NCBI RefSeq assembly: GCF_013822155.1
Contig: NZ_PNJW01000013.1
Span: 1-64,000 of the forward strand
Direction: 5' to 3'
DNA length: 64,000 bases
DNA from: Flavobacterium sp.
Lineage (GTDB): Bacteria; Bacteroidota; Bacteroidia; Flavobacteriales; Flavobacteriaceae
A model generated the notes under the pieces. It was given only the letters and a program-made list of their open reading frames with translations. It was not told where the DNA came from and made no database searches. Shown piece by piece: positions 47,401 to 55,435 of this stretch. Within the stretch, counting starts at the first letter, position 1. Each line of letters starts with the position of its first letter. The translations under genes were made by a program, and so were the position numbers.

Positions 47401-50355
47401 TATTCTACTAATCAATATGGCGAAGCAGAAGATTATTTGTTTACAGTTATTGAGCGTTGTGATGTAAAAATTGTATCCATCACTGAAGGTGAAATTTGCG
47501 GACCAGGTCAAGTGCCTTTGTCTGTAACGGGATCTCCCGGAACAACTTCATATAATTGGTATAACACAGAATTTGGCGGAGTACCTTTTCAAACTACTCT
47601 TACTGGCAATTGGACAACTTCACCCATTTCGTCTACTTCTACATTTTATGTGACAGCTGTTAACGGTTGTGAAGCAATTGTTAGAACACCAATTGTTGCC
47701 AAAGTTAGTCCACTTCCTACTTTATCTTTTACTCCTTCCAATCCAATTATATGTGGAGATAATGCCATTTTAGCACTAACTGCTGCAGGAGATAAAGAAC
47801 TATTCTATTTAATTGATGAAGATTTTGAATCTGGCACATTGGGCGTTTTTAGTAATCTCAATACAGATGCCAACAATAATTCTTTTGATAATTTAACAAG
47901 ATGGACTGTTAGAACTAGTACTTTTATTCCAAATGGCCCCGTTTGGAAACCGGCTATTTCTTCAGGTTTCGGCAGTAATAAATTCGCAATGACTACAGCA
48001 GATATTAGTCCATCAGCCCCGAATGAAATTGAAAATTCCTTAACACTTACTTCAGGTTTAAATACTACTAATTATTTAAACTTAACCTTAACAATGAAGC
48101 TTTATTATTCCAGATATCTTCCGGATAACGACACCTTTTATACGGAATATGTCATTATTGAAAGTTCTACTAACAATTTTGCTACTTCTAATACTTTGGC
48201 AAATTACATTGTAGACATGGGTATAGGAACAAAATTTTCTACCTTATCATTTGATTTATCTAGTTTAATAAATCAAACCAATGTAAAAATTCGAATCAGA
48301 CATCGCACATGGTCAAGCTCTACAGGTTGGTTAGGAGATGGTGCTGCTGTTGACGATATCAAACTTTTTGGAGAAAAACCATTAACAACATCCTTTAATT
48401 ATGACACCTCAACCGTAGATGCATTCTCTGATCCAAGTTGTACTCCGGGCACTGAATATAATTCAGGAACACCTGCAAGTACTATCTATATAAGACCAAC
48501 TATAACACAATTAGAAAATTCAAATTTCACTATTCCTGTTTCCACTACATTGTCTAATGGATGTTCAGTTGCCGGAAATATAGTGGTGATTAATAATTCT
48601 AAAATATACAATAATCCAACAGACAGTAATTGGAATAATCCTGCTAATTGGAAACCAACCGGAATTCCAAATGCCAATAATTGCGTAATTATCTATAATG
48701 ATACCGATATTACAGGAACTAATTATCAAGCGTTTGCCAAAAATTTGAGGGTACAATCTACTGGAAATTTAAATTTAGGTTCATCTAACTTTTTAACCGT
48801 TACTGAGAAAGTAACAATTGTACCAGGCGGTATTTTTGATATTGAAAACAACGGTAGTATGGTGCAAATTGACAATGTTACAAACAGTGGTGATATTATC
48901 TATAGAAGAATTGCCTCAGGAATTAAAGGAGGAGATTATGTCTATTGGTCATCACCCGTTTCAAATCAAGCTTTAAATTCCATTTATACTACACCAACTC
49001 AAGGTCCAAAATACAAATGGAATACAACTTTAAATAATGGAAATGGTATTCTTCCAAATATAAGTCAAGGAACTTGGGTAAATGCCAATGGAAACACCAT
49101 GGAAACAGGAAAAGGATATATTGTCAGAGGCTCTAGCTCATCAAGCATGGCTGCTACTTCTATAAACAGTACTTTTTCCGGAGTGCCAAACAATGGCACT
49201 ATCCCTGTAACGATAGAAAGAGGAGTATATACCGGTATTCCGTATGCAGGTGTAAACGGTACACAAATTACAAATTTAGATGACAATTGGAATCTTTTAG
49301 GAAACCCTTATCCTTCTGCCATAAATGCTTTACAGTTTTTATATGACAATAGTAGCAGTATTTTAGGTAATGTCAGACTTTGGACTCATGGAAGTGATAT
49401 TGCCTTAACAAACGGGACAACTGTTACCAATCCATTTTATGGTAGTTTTGCTTATAATTATAATTCCTCAGATTATTTATTTATCAATTATCTGGGTACA
49501 ACAATTCCGACTGCTTCTGATTTAATTAAAACCGGTCAAGCCTTTTTTGTACAAATGGTGGATGGTCCGGGTAATTCTTCCGGAACAGTTAATTTCAATA
49601 ATCTGCAACGAAGTAACACGTATGCTAATGATAATTTTTATCGAAATTCAACTGAAAACGAAAATACAAATGGAATTATCGCTCCTGAAAGACATCGTAT
49701 TTGGCTAGACATAGTTAATTCAAACAACAATTCTGTTGTAACCCTTTTAGGTTATGCTGACGGAGCAACGCAAGGAAAAGATTCATTTTTTGATGCTATG
49801 GAAAAAACTTCCGGCAGTATGGGGATTTATTCTTTGATTGACGCTGAAACGTTTGCTATTCAAGGTCGTTCCCTCCCTTTTGACATTTCAGATGAAGTTC
49901 CTCTTTGTTATAATGTAAGCACACCCGGAACTTTTCATATTGCAATTCGTAAAGTAGATGGATTATTTGAAACACAAAATATTTATTTGAAAGATGAACT
50001 TTTGAATAGTTATCATGATTTAAAAGCTGCACCATATCTATTTACAACAGACGCTGGGGTTTTTACCAATCGTTTTAAAATTGTATATCAAAATCAAACT
50101 TTTGGCATTCCTGATAATAGCGATAATCAGGTCATTGTATATCGAGATAATGCTAAATCAATTCAAATTTCTACCGGAAATCACACTATGAATAAAGTTA
50201 AAGTTTATGACATCAGTGGTCGATTATTGGTTGAAAAAACCAACATCGACAGTAACCTTTTAACTATTGATGACATTAAAGGAATTGCTGATCAAGTCCT
50301 TTTAGTTACAATACTAACCAATGAAAACAGAATCATAAATAAAAAAGTTTTTTAA
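44488..50355 (+). CDS. Giant T9SS-exported protein 2: glycine-rich domain, three GEVED domains
   Basis: From the ATG at 44488 the protein has 1955 residues; the GTG at 44479 is less likely. After the signal (ending STAFGQ) comes a glycine-rich domain (about residues 65-265: WGAGGGGQRAEGNPSAGGGG, then GGYIRTTYAVTPGTTYNLFV). It resembles the glycine-rich fold of some phage and receptor proteins. Three GEVED-type domains, each ending in a D/E-rich acidic motif, follow: GYGQAEDYLLNV, GEVEDYSVTIL and GEAEDYLFTVI. Two fibronectin-III-like parts (PTAQPTALVL / PTAQPTALIL) are interleaved. Then come an Ig-like part, a jelly-roll part (DEDFESGTLGVFS...DDIKLFG), the YWSSPV/GNPYPSAI module and a C-terminal T9SS signal ending NKKVF. 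Function unknown. Confidence 0.85.
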   Translation: MIQNFNLRIGLVFFKKETYFNTKNNIIHLILMLVAFFGSSTAFGQTTVNITTTGNGTWTAPCDVTSITLEVWGAGGGGQRAEGNPSAGGGGSGGGYIRTTYAVTPGTTYNLFVGNGGSGVTGSNGQPSWFDTNTTIIAVGGRGAGGAVTANNTWGTGATAFTTGNNGGTIISTYGGNGGNAGNNFSGGGGSSAGDTVGNDAAGITAGAAPTNGYAGATGRNTTGVGVTGGIGAGGAGGRTNTTDRSGGAGGRGHVRITYTSTLAAYCSPTFTSGIEPITNVTFAGINNTTSNTVNGTPALESFCITGTVMQGSATNAISVMGNTAGNFTNNIRVYIDWDKNGTFGNVANEIYNIGTITNSTGVDFISLTGNIAVPLTAGLGLIKMRVMKRYNGYSSGPCQTGAGYGQAEDYLLNVIAPLPCVTPTAQPTALVLTSSEATINGTFTAASPTANNYLVVMNTSGVAPIPVNGTTYIIGSTALGGTNVVIDTDGNTNFSATLLSAVTNYYFFVFSMNNLCTGGPLYNTTSPLTGSAITPLSYCASIPTTAGFNDGITRVRFNTIDNSTSANAGNEYTNYTTTHNTTVTQGIDYNIDVWVNTDGNYTQVQMVWFDWNLDGDFDDAGEAYNLGTVTNSANGLSSLCPFTIQIPINSSIGATRMRVSSRFSIAGSPCENGQDGEVEDYSVTILAAPPCTAPTAQPTALILTPGATSITGTFTAAVPAPQNYLVLMNTTGVAPTALLTNGTTYPTGTSIGVGNIVIDTDSNTTFTASGLNTTSTYYFFIYSMNAKCSGGPIFNTNPTILIGNTTTVGTPPGPCIPTTASPRNSDRYISRVAFIGTYVETNNTSTFSNITPGYQDFTGLPTKAQQVQGEGVNMLVESTGGRARLHAWVDWNKNGTFEATEMVYGPAVAGISNTFGFAIPSGAVPGDYRVRVRTFNSFYNDGNPFNGNPDEYFGLNFDACQPFNTGTFGAYSTNQYGEAEDYLFTVIERCDVKIVSITEGEICGPGQVPLSVTGSPGTTSYNWYNTEFGGVPFQTTLTGNWTTSPISSTSTFYVTAVNGCEAIVRTPIVAKVSPLPTLSFTPSNPIICGDNAILALTAAGDKELFYLIDEDFESGTLGVFSNLNTDANNNSFDNLTRWTVRTSTFIPNGPVWKPAISSGFGSNKFAMTTADISPSAPNEIENSLTLTSGLNTTNYLNLTLTMKLYYSRYLPDNDTFYTEYVIIESSTNNFATSNTLANYIVDMGIGTKFSTLSFDLSSLINQTNVKIRIRHRTWSSSTGWLGDGAAVDDIKLFGEKPLTTSFNYDTSTVDAFSDPSCTPGTEYNSGTPASTIYIRPTITQLENSNFTIPVSTTLSNGCSVAGNIVVINNSKIYNNPTDSNWNNPANWKPTGIPNANNCVIIYNDTDITGTNYQAFAKNLRVQSTGNLNLGSSNFLTVTEKVTIVPGGIFDIENNGSMVQIDNVTNSGDIIYRRIASGIKGGDYVYWSSPVSNQALNSIYTTPTQGPKYKWNTTLNNGNGILPNISQGTWVNANGNTMETGKGYIVRGSSSSSMAATSINSTFSGVPNNGTIPVTIERGVYTGIPYAGVNGTQITNLDDNWNLLGNPYPSAINALQFLYDNSSSILGNVRLWTHGSDIALTNGTTVTNPFYGSFAYNYNSSDYLFINYLGTTIPTASDLIKTGQAFFVQMVDGPGNSSGTVNFNNLQRSNTYANDNFYRNSTENENTNGIIAPERHRIWLDIVNSNNNSVVTLLGYADGATQGKDSFFDAMEKTSGSMGIYSLIDAETFAIQGRSLPFDISDEVPLCYNVSTPGTFHIAIRKVDGLFETQNIYLKDELLNSYHDLKAAPYLFTTDAGVFTNRFKIVYQNQTFGIPDNSDNQVIVYRDNAKSIQISTGNHTMNKVKVYDISGRLLVEKTNIDSNLLTIDDIKGIADQVLLVTILTNENRIINKKVF

Positions 50356-50379
50356 TACTTTTTCTATCAACTCTTTTTT

Positions 50380-50412
50380 AAACCTCATTTTTAATCAAAA
50401 TGAGGTTTTTTT
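50380..50412 (+). terminator. Terminator of giant 2
   Basis: AAACCTCATTTT pairs perfectly with AAAATGAGGTTT around a 5-base loop, followed by a run of T; 24 bases after the stop. Confidence 0.95.
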
Positions 50413-50588
50413 ACATTAAAAAATATCAAAAAATTAACGAATTACTATTTTACTGACAAGAATTGTCAACATAAAGCCTATTTTATTCGCCGAAATAACA
50501 TTTTATTAACAATTGTTTTGCCTTTTGTTATTTTTTCAATTTAAATAATTATTTTAGTCGAAACTAATTGACTCTAATACCACATACA

Positions 50589-53500
50589 ATGAAAAAAGAA
50601 GATTGGGGAATCTTTTTTCCATTACCAAATAAACTCGTTTTTAAAATTTTTATGCTGTTTTTTATTTTCTTCTTTGCAAAGGAAGCAAATGCTCAGTGTA
50701 CAAATACTACTTCTTGGGGTTCTGCTATAGCACCTACAAATACAACTCCGGTAACAATCAGCACTTGTAATTATCAAACAGAATACAGCCCAATAACTTC
50801 AATAGTAGCCGGAACAACTTATCAAATTTCAAATACTTGCGGCGGATACATCACCGTAAGAAGTGGCACATACAATGGTACAGTAATCAGTCAAGGAAAT
50901 TCTCCTCATACTTTTACTGCTACTACTTCAGGAACATATTATGTGCATTATAATACTGATGCGGCTTGTGGAACTGCAACAAACTGTTGCACAACTACTA
51001 TTACGTGTACATCATGCTCTGCTCCTACACCACCCGTAAATGATTTATGTTCTAACGCAACAAGTTTGCCATGTGGAACATCCAATTTAGCCGGAACAAC
51101 AATTGGCACAACAAACATTGCTAATGTTTCAGGTTGTACTATGTCCAACTATGGTGTTTGGTACACCTTTGTAGGCGACGGACAACAAACAACAATTTCA
51201 ACTAACCCGGCATTTGATATTAAACTATCCGTTGCCACCGGCACTTGTGGTTCACTAACCAATATTGCTTGTACAGATACTGCTCCTGAAACCGCAACAT
51301 TTACTACTACATTAGGAACAACATATTATGTGTACGTTGCTCATTGGCTAAGCGGCAGTAATACAACGGGAACATTTACAATTTCCAGAACTTGTTCAGC
51401 CCCACCACCTCCTCTTACAAACGATGAATGTAGTGGTGCCATTTCGCTAACCGTTAACAGTTCCTGTAATTATACTACTTACTCAAATAGTGGTGCCACA
51501 GCTAGTCTAGGCATACCCGCTCCGGGCTGTTCTTTATACTCCGGTGGTGATGTTTGGTTTTCTGCTGTTGTACCGGCAAGTGGTAACTTAAATATTGACA
51601 CCCAATCAGGAGTTATCACAGATAGTGGAATGGCAGCTTATTCCGGCACTTGTGGAACTTTAACATTAATTGCATGTGATGATGACGGAGGAAGTGGAGC
51701 AATGTCCATGCTCTCCTTAACAGGAAGAACACCCGGCGAAACAATTTACATCAGAATTTGGGAATTCGGAAATGACAACAACGGCTCTTTTGGTATTTGT
51801 GTAACTGAACCGACTAATCCTTGTTCAACAATTACAAACATTGCCACTTGTGGTTCAACTATAAATGTGACAATTCCGGCTGGAAACGGCACTTATACCA
51901 ACTCTCCTTGTGGATGGACAACTCCGGGAAATGAAATTATTTATACATTTACACCAACCGTTTCCGGGACATATACGCTTCAACAAACCGGTTCCTATGG
52001 CACAATTGACTACCAATACAAAGCTGTTTCAACAGGATGTAATGGCATTGGTTGGGGATGTATTGATGATTTATTTGGAGCTTCTACAAGTTCAAGTTTT
52101 TTTCTTTCCGGAGGAATTCAATATTATATTCTATTAGACCCTGAAAGTACAATTGGTGGAAATGTTAGTTTTATAATTAATTGTACGACTAATCCCTGTT
52201 CAAGTGGTCCTGGAACAGGAACAACTGCTCTAGCTTGTCCATCTGTCCAATCGGGGGGTTTGGGTTTAAATGGTGCTGACCCTCTTCCGATAGACTGCCA
52301 CACAGTTGCAACTTGTGTAGATTTAGAGGCAAATTATCTACAATTAGGAGATACATCAAGCTATACCGTAGAATCCATTACATATATTCCACCCTATCAA
52401 TTTAATTGTTTACAAAACCCGGTAAGTGTAAATATTGATGATATTTGGTCTCCCGTCATTAATATTCCGTTTAATTTTTGCTTTTACGGAAATACGTATA
52501 ATTCGTGTATCATGGGTTCAAATGGGATGATTTCTTTTAATACAGCAAGTGCAGGTGGTCCCTCAGGTTATGCTTTCAGTAATAACTTACCTAGCTTAGT
52601 TGGTGCTTTATTTCCAAACACTATTTATGGGGTTTATCATGATATCGACCCAAGTGTAGGCGGAACTGTAGGTTGGGAACTAATTACATTAAACACCGGA
52701 TGCCGTGCCTTAGTGGCTTCTTGGAGTGACATCCCCATGTTTTCTGCCACCTGTAATTCTATTCTATATACCGGTATGATTGTCCTTTATGAAGACACAA
52801 ATGTTATTGAAGTTTATATAAAAGAAAAAAATGTATGTTCTACTTGGAATGGCGGTAATGCTATTGTAGGTATTCAAAATGCAGCCGGATCACAAGCAGT
52901 TGTTGCTCCCGGTAGAAACGGTCTTGATGCCGATTGGACTGTAACAAGTGAAGCTTGGCGTTTTGTCCCATCAGGTCCGTCTATCACTTCAATACAATGG
53001 TTTGAAGGCTCCGGAACATCTGGCCCGATGATTGGTAACACAGACGTAATTAATGTTTGTCCTACTGCAACGACTACCTACACAGCTCAAGTAACTTATA
53101 CTTTGTGCAATGGAAATACAATTGTAGAAAATGACGAAACCGTTGTTACTGTCATAGGAGATAAAACATGGAACGGCTCAATAGATTCAGATTGGAATAA
53201 AAACAATAACTGGACACCGGTAGGAATACCAAACAGCTCTGATTGTGTATTAATTCCAATAACCCCAAATGACCCTATTATTTCAGGCACGAACTATAAT
53301 GGTTTAGGTGGAACATTACGGATTTTGAATGGAGCAACTCTAACAGTAAATTCAAATAATAGTATAACAATAACGGATTGGGTAAACGTTCAACCTACGG
53401 GAACATTTGATATTCAAAACAATTCCAGCTTGGTTCAAATCAACAATACAACAAACATTGGGAACATTATTTATCGAAGAAATGCCAATATCAGACGTTT

Positions 53501-54899
53501 AGATTATGTTTATTGGTCATCACCCGTAGCCGGTTTTAACGTGAATAATATTCCTGCTCCTATTGCCCCCGGACCAATTTATTCTTGGAATACAACTGTG
53601 GCAAATCCAAATGGAGGTCAAGGCAATTGGGTTGGAGCTGCCGGAAGCACAATGCAACCCGCTATTGGTTATATTGTACGTGGACCAAATAGTTTTGGCA
53701 GCACTCCGGCAATTTTAAATGGAAGTTTTATTGGTGTGCCAAACAACGGACAAATCACAATTCCTATTTCACGAGGAAGTGACACAAATACCGCTTTACA
53801 TTATGGATTAAACGGTACTCAAATTACTAATTTCAGTGACAACAACAATTTAGTTGGAAATCCTTATCCATCTGCTATTAGAGCCAGTGAATTTTTATTC
53901 AACAACAATACCAAAATTGAAGGAAATTTAAAATTATGGACACACGGCACTTTACCGGCAACTATTAACAGTCCTTTTTATGACACATTTGTATACAATT
54001 ATACAGCGGGCGACTATTACACCTATAATTTCACCGGAGTTACTTGTTGCCCGGTAGCTTCTGCAGATTTATTTATCGGTGCAGGTCAAGGATTTTTTGT
54101 ACAAATGAAGGATGGTTCCCCAGCATCAGATAATATTACGTTCACTAATAGTTTGAGAAGTCCGAACTATGATAATAGTTTGTTTTATCGAACTTCTAAC
54201 ATAGCAGTAAGCGATTCTCCTCTTACTTCTTTAGAGCGAAACAGAATGTGGTTTGACATTGTTAATTCAAACGGAATAAATGACCGTACTTTAGTAGGTT
54301 ATATTGAAGGAGCAACCATGGACAGAGACAGCTTTTTTGATTGTAATACCGCTGTATTAGGCTCAATGACTGTTTATTCTATCTTAAATGAAGAAAGACT
54401 TTCTATTCAAGGGAGAAGCCTTCCTTTTGATGAAAATGATATCGTTCCAATGGGCGTTCATATACCTGAAAGCGGAACATATACTTTCGCTTTAGCTGCG
54501 GTAGACGGCTTATTTGAAACCCAAACCATCTATTTAAAAGATAAGTTTTTAAACATAACGCACAATATAAAAACAAATCCTTATACTTTTTCATCTGAAC
54601 AAGGTTCATTTGACAATCGTTTTGAAATTGTATATTTAAACGAAGCACTTAGCAATCCGGATTTTTCCCTTGAAAACGAGATTAGGGTAGTGACTAATGA
54701 ATTTGTAAACGTTTATTCAACTGTTGAACCAATTGAATCAATAATCGTTTATAACGTTTTAGGACAAAAATTAAAAGAATACAACAATGTGAATGCTAAT
54801 TCATTCAAAATAACGTCGCTTCAAAAAAACAATACTACATTGCTGTTGAAAATCAAATTACAAAATGAATTAATTAAAATTGAAAAAGTAATTTATTAA
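50589..54899 (+). CDS. Giant T9SS-exported surface protein 3 (1436 residues)
   Basis: From the ATG at 50589 the protein has 1436 residues and the signal ends FFAKEANAQ. A short N-terminal Cys-rich part (TYQISNTCGGYITVRSGTYNG) precedes two PPC-like repeats (DLCSNATSLPCGTSN, NDECSGAISLTVNSSCNY). From about residue 410 it runs parallel to giant 1: NPCSTITNIATCGSTINVTI, PYQFNCLQNPVSVNIDDIW, FCFYGNTYNSCIMGSNG, GVYHDIDPSVGGTVGWEL, TWNGSIDSDWNKNNNWTPVG, YWSSPV and GNPYPSAI. The C-terminus (IIVYNVLGQKLKEYNN...EKVIY) is a T9SS signal of the same kind. The 233-base gap before it holds the giant 2 terminator and small palindromes (TTAGT-CGAA-ACTAA) but no clear promoter. Confidence 0.85.
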   Translation: MKKEDWGIFFPLPNKLVFKIFMLFFIFFFAKEANAQCTNTTSWGSAIAPTNTTPVTISTCNYQTEYSPITSIVAGTTYQISNTCGGYITVRSGTYNGTVISQGNSPHTFTATTSGTYYVHYNTDAACGTATNCCTTTITCTSCSAPTPPVNDLCSNATSLPCGTSNLAGTTIGTTNIANVSGCTMSNYGVWYTFVGDGQQTTISTNPAFDIKLSVATGTCGSLTNIACTDTAPETATFTTTLGTTYYVYVAHWLSGSNTTGTFTISRTCSAPPPPLTNDECSGAISLTVNSSCNYTTYSNSGATASLGIPAPGCSLYSGGDVWFSAVVPASGNLNIDTQSGVITDSGMAAYSGTCGTLTLIACDDDGGSGAMSMLSLTGRTPGETIYIRIWEFGNDNNGSFGICVTEPTNPCSTITNIATCGSTINVTIPAGNGTYTNSPCGWTTPGNEIIYTFTPTVSGTYTLQQTGSYGTIDYQYKAVSTGCNGIGWGCIDDLFGASTSSSFFLSGGIQYYILLDPESTIGGNVSFIINCTTNPCSSGPGTGTTALACPSVQSGGLGLNGADPLPIDCHTVATCVDLEANYLQLGDTSSYTVESITYIPPYQFNCLQNPVSVNIDDIWSPVINIPFNFCFYGNTYNSCIMGSNGMISFNTASAGGPSGYAFSNNLPSLVGALFPNTIYGVYHDIDPSVGGTVGWELITLNTGCRALVASWSDIPMFSATCNSILYTGMIVLYEDTNVIEVYIKEKNVCSTWNGGNAIVGIQNAAGSQAVVAPGRNGLDADWTVTSEAWRFVPSGPSITSIQWFEGSGTSGPMIGNTDVINVCPTATTTYTAQVTYTLCNGNTIVENDETVVTVIGDKTWNGSIDSDWNKNNNWTPVGIPNSSDCVLIPITPNDPIISGTNYNGLGGTLRILNGATLTVNSNNSITITDWVNVQPTGTFDIQNNSSLVQINNTTNIGNIIYRRNANIRRLDYVYWSSPVAGFNVNNIPAPIAPGPIYSWNTTVANPNGGQGNWVGAAGSTMQPAIGYIVRGPNSFGSTPAILNGSFIGVPNNGQITIPISRGSDTNTALHYGLNGTQITNFSDNNNLVGNPYPSAIRASEFLFNNNTKIEGNLKLWTHGTLPATINSPFYDTFVYNYTAGDYYTYNFTGVTCCPVASADLFIGAGQGFFVQMKDGSPASDNITFTNSLRSPNYDNSLFYRTSNIAVSDSPLTSLERNRMWFDIVNSNGINDRTLVGYIEGATMDRDSFFDCNTAVLGSMTVYSILNEERLSIQGRSLPFDENDIVPMGVHIPESGTYTFALAAVDGLFETQTIYLKDKFLNITHNIKTNPYTFSSEQGSFDNRFEIVYLNEALSNPDFSLENEIRVVTNEFVNVYSTVEPIESIIVYNVLGQKLKEYNNVNANSFKITSLQKNNTTLLLKIKLQNELIKIEKVIY

Positions 54900-55222
54900 A
54901 AATAATTAAAGAAATTCCAAAAAGACCTTTGCTTTAAAAAGTAAAGGTTTTTTTCATTTTGATAAGCTTCTCTTTCAAAGCAGATATTTCGATAGGCGAG
55001 ATTTCTATCTTTATATTTAATCCATTTGTATAAAAATTCAAGACCATACCAAAGAAAAAAAGGAATAATTAATAATTCGATTTGTTGCCGAATATGAATT
55101 CTTTCGTGATTTAATAAAACTGCATTGTGCTTGTCCCCATGGTGCTTTAAAAAAACAAATGGAAACAACGTAAGACCTCGAAAACCTTTTGGCGTTAAAT
55201 ATTTAAAAACAATCACTATCAT
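54896..55222 (-). CDS. Small putative membrane metallopeptidase-like protein (HExxH)
   Basis: From the ATG at 55222 the protein has 108 residues (a TTG at 55231 would add three). It has HERIH at residues 39-43 (an HExxH zinc site), a membrane-type segment (ELLIIPFFLWYGLEFLYKW, about 49-67), and a downstream acidic motif FEREAY (83-87) that could give a third ligand. This looks like a minimal M48/M56-like core; activity is unproven. Its last bases overlap the stop of giant 3 by four, and the terminator of that gene lies inside it. The start is close to the divergent DUF5522-hutU unit. Confidence 0.7.
   Translation of the reverse strand: MIVIVFKYLTPKGFRGLTLFPFVFLKHHGDKHNAVLLNHERIHIRQQIELLIIPFFLWYGLEFLYKWIKYKDRNLAYRNICFEREAYQNEKNLYFLKQRSFWNFFNYF
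54925..54954 (+). terminator. Terminator of giant 3, inside the HExxH gene
   Basis: ACCTTTGCTT pairs completely (one G-U) with AAGTAAAGGT around a 4-base loop, followed by seven T. It lies within the convergent gene's coding sequence. Confidence 0.85.
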
Positions 55223-55237
55223 TTGTGACAAAGTTGC

Positions 55238-55245
55238 TAATTTTG
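55238..55245 (+). promoter_or_regulatory. Possible -7 box of DUF5522-hutU, nearly leaderless
   Basis: TAATTTTG matches TAnnTTTG and lies only five bases before the ATG at 55251, so the transcript would begin at or next to the start codon. No -33 element lies at the normal distance. Confidence 0.4.
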
Positions 55246-55250
55246 TAGCT

Positions 55251-55433
55251 ATGAATACATCAAATTCTGAAAATAAATTAATTGAAGGCGAAGATTTTTA
55301 TTTTACGGCCGAAGGTTATAAGTGTTTTACGGAAAAATACCATTTAAAAAGAGGCTACTGTTGTAAAAGCGGCTGTCGACATTGTCCGTATGGTTTTGAT
55401 AAAAAAACCGGACAGCTAAAACCAAAAAAATAA
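55251..55433 (+). CDS. DUF5522 small cysteine-rich protein
   Basis: The 60 residues (MNTSNSENKLIEGEDFYFTA at the start) contain a CCKSGCRHCPYGF cluster near the C-terminus, likely metal binding, and a short basic tail. This matches DUF5522. The upstream reading to 55125 is not supported. It is followed two bases later by hutU, so the two form an operon; a link with histidine breakdown is possible but unproven. Confidence 0.85.
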   Translation: MNTSNSENKLIEGEDFYFTAEGYKCFTEKYHLKRGYCCKSGCRHCPYGFDKKTGQLKPKK

Positions 55434-55435
55434 AC

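Noticed and set aside
55125..55250. 42-residue upstream extension of the DUF5522 protein
   Set aside because: It overlaps the start of the opposite-strand HExxH gene, is not family-like, and a promoter box lies just before the ATG at 55251.
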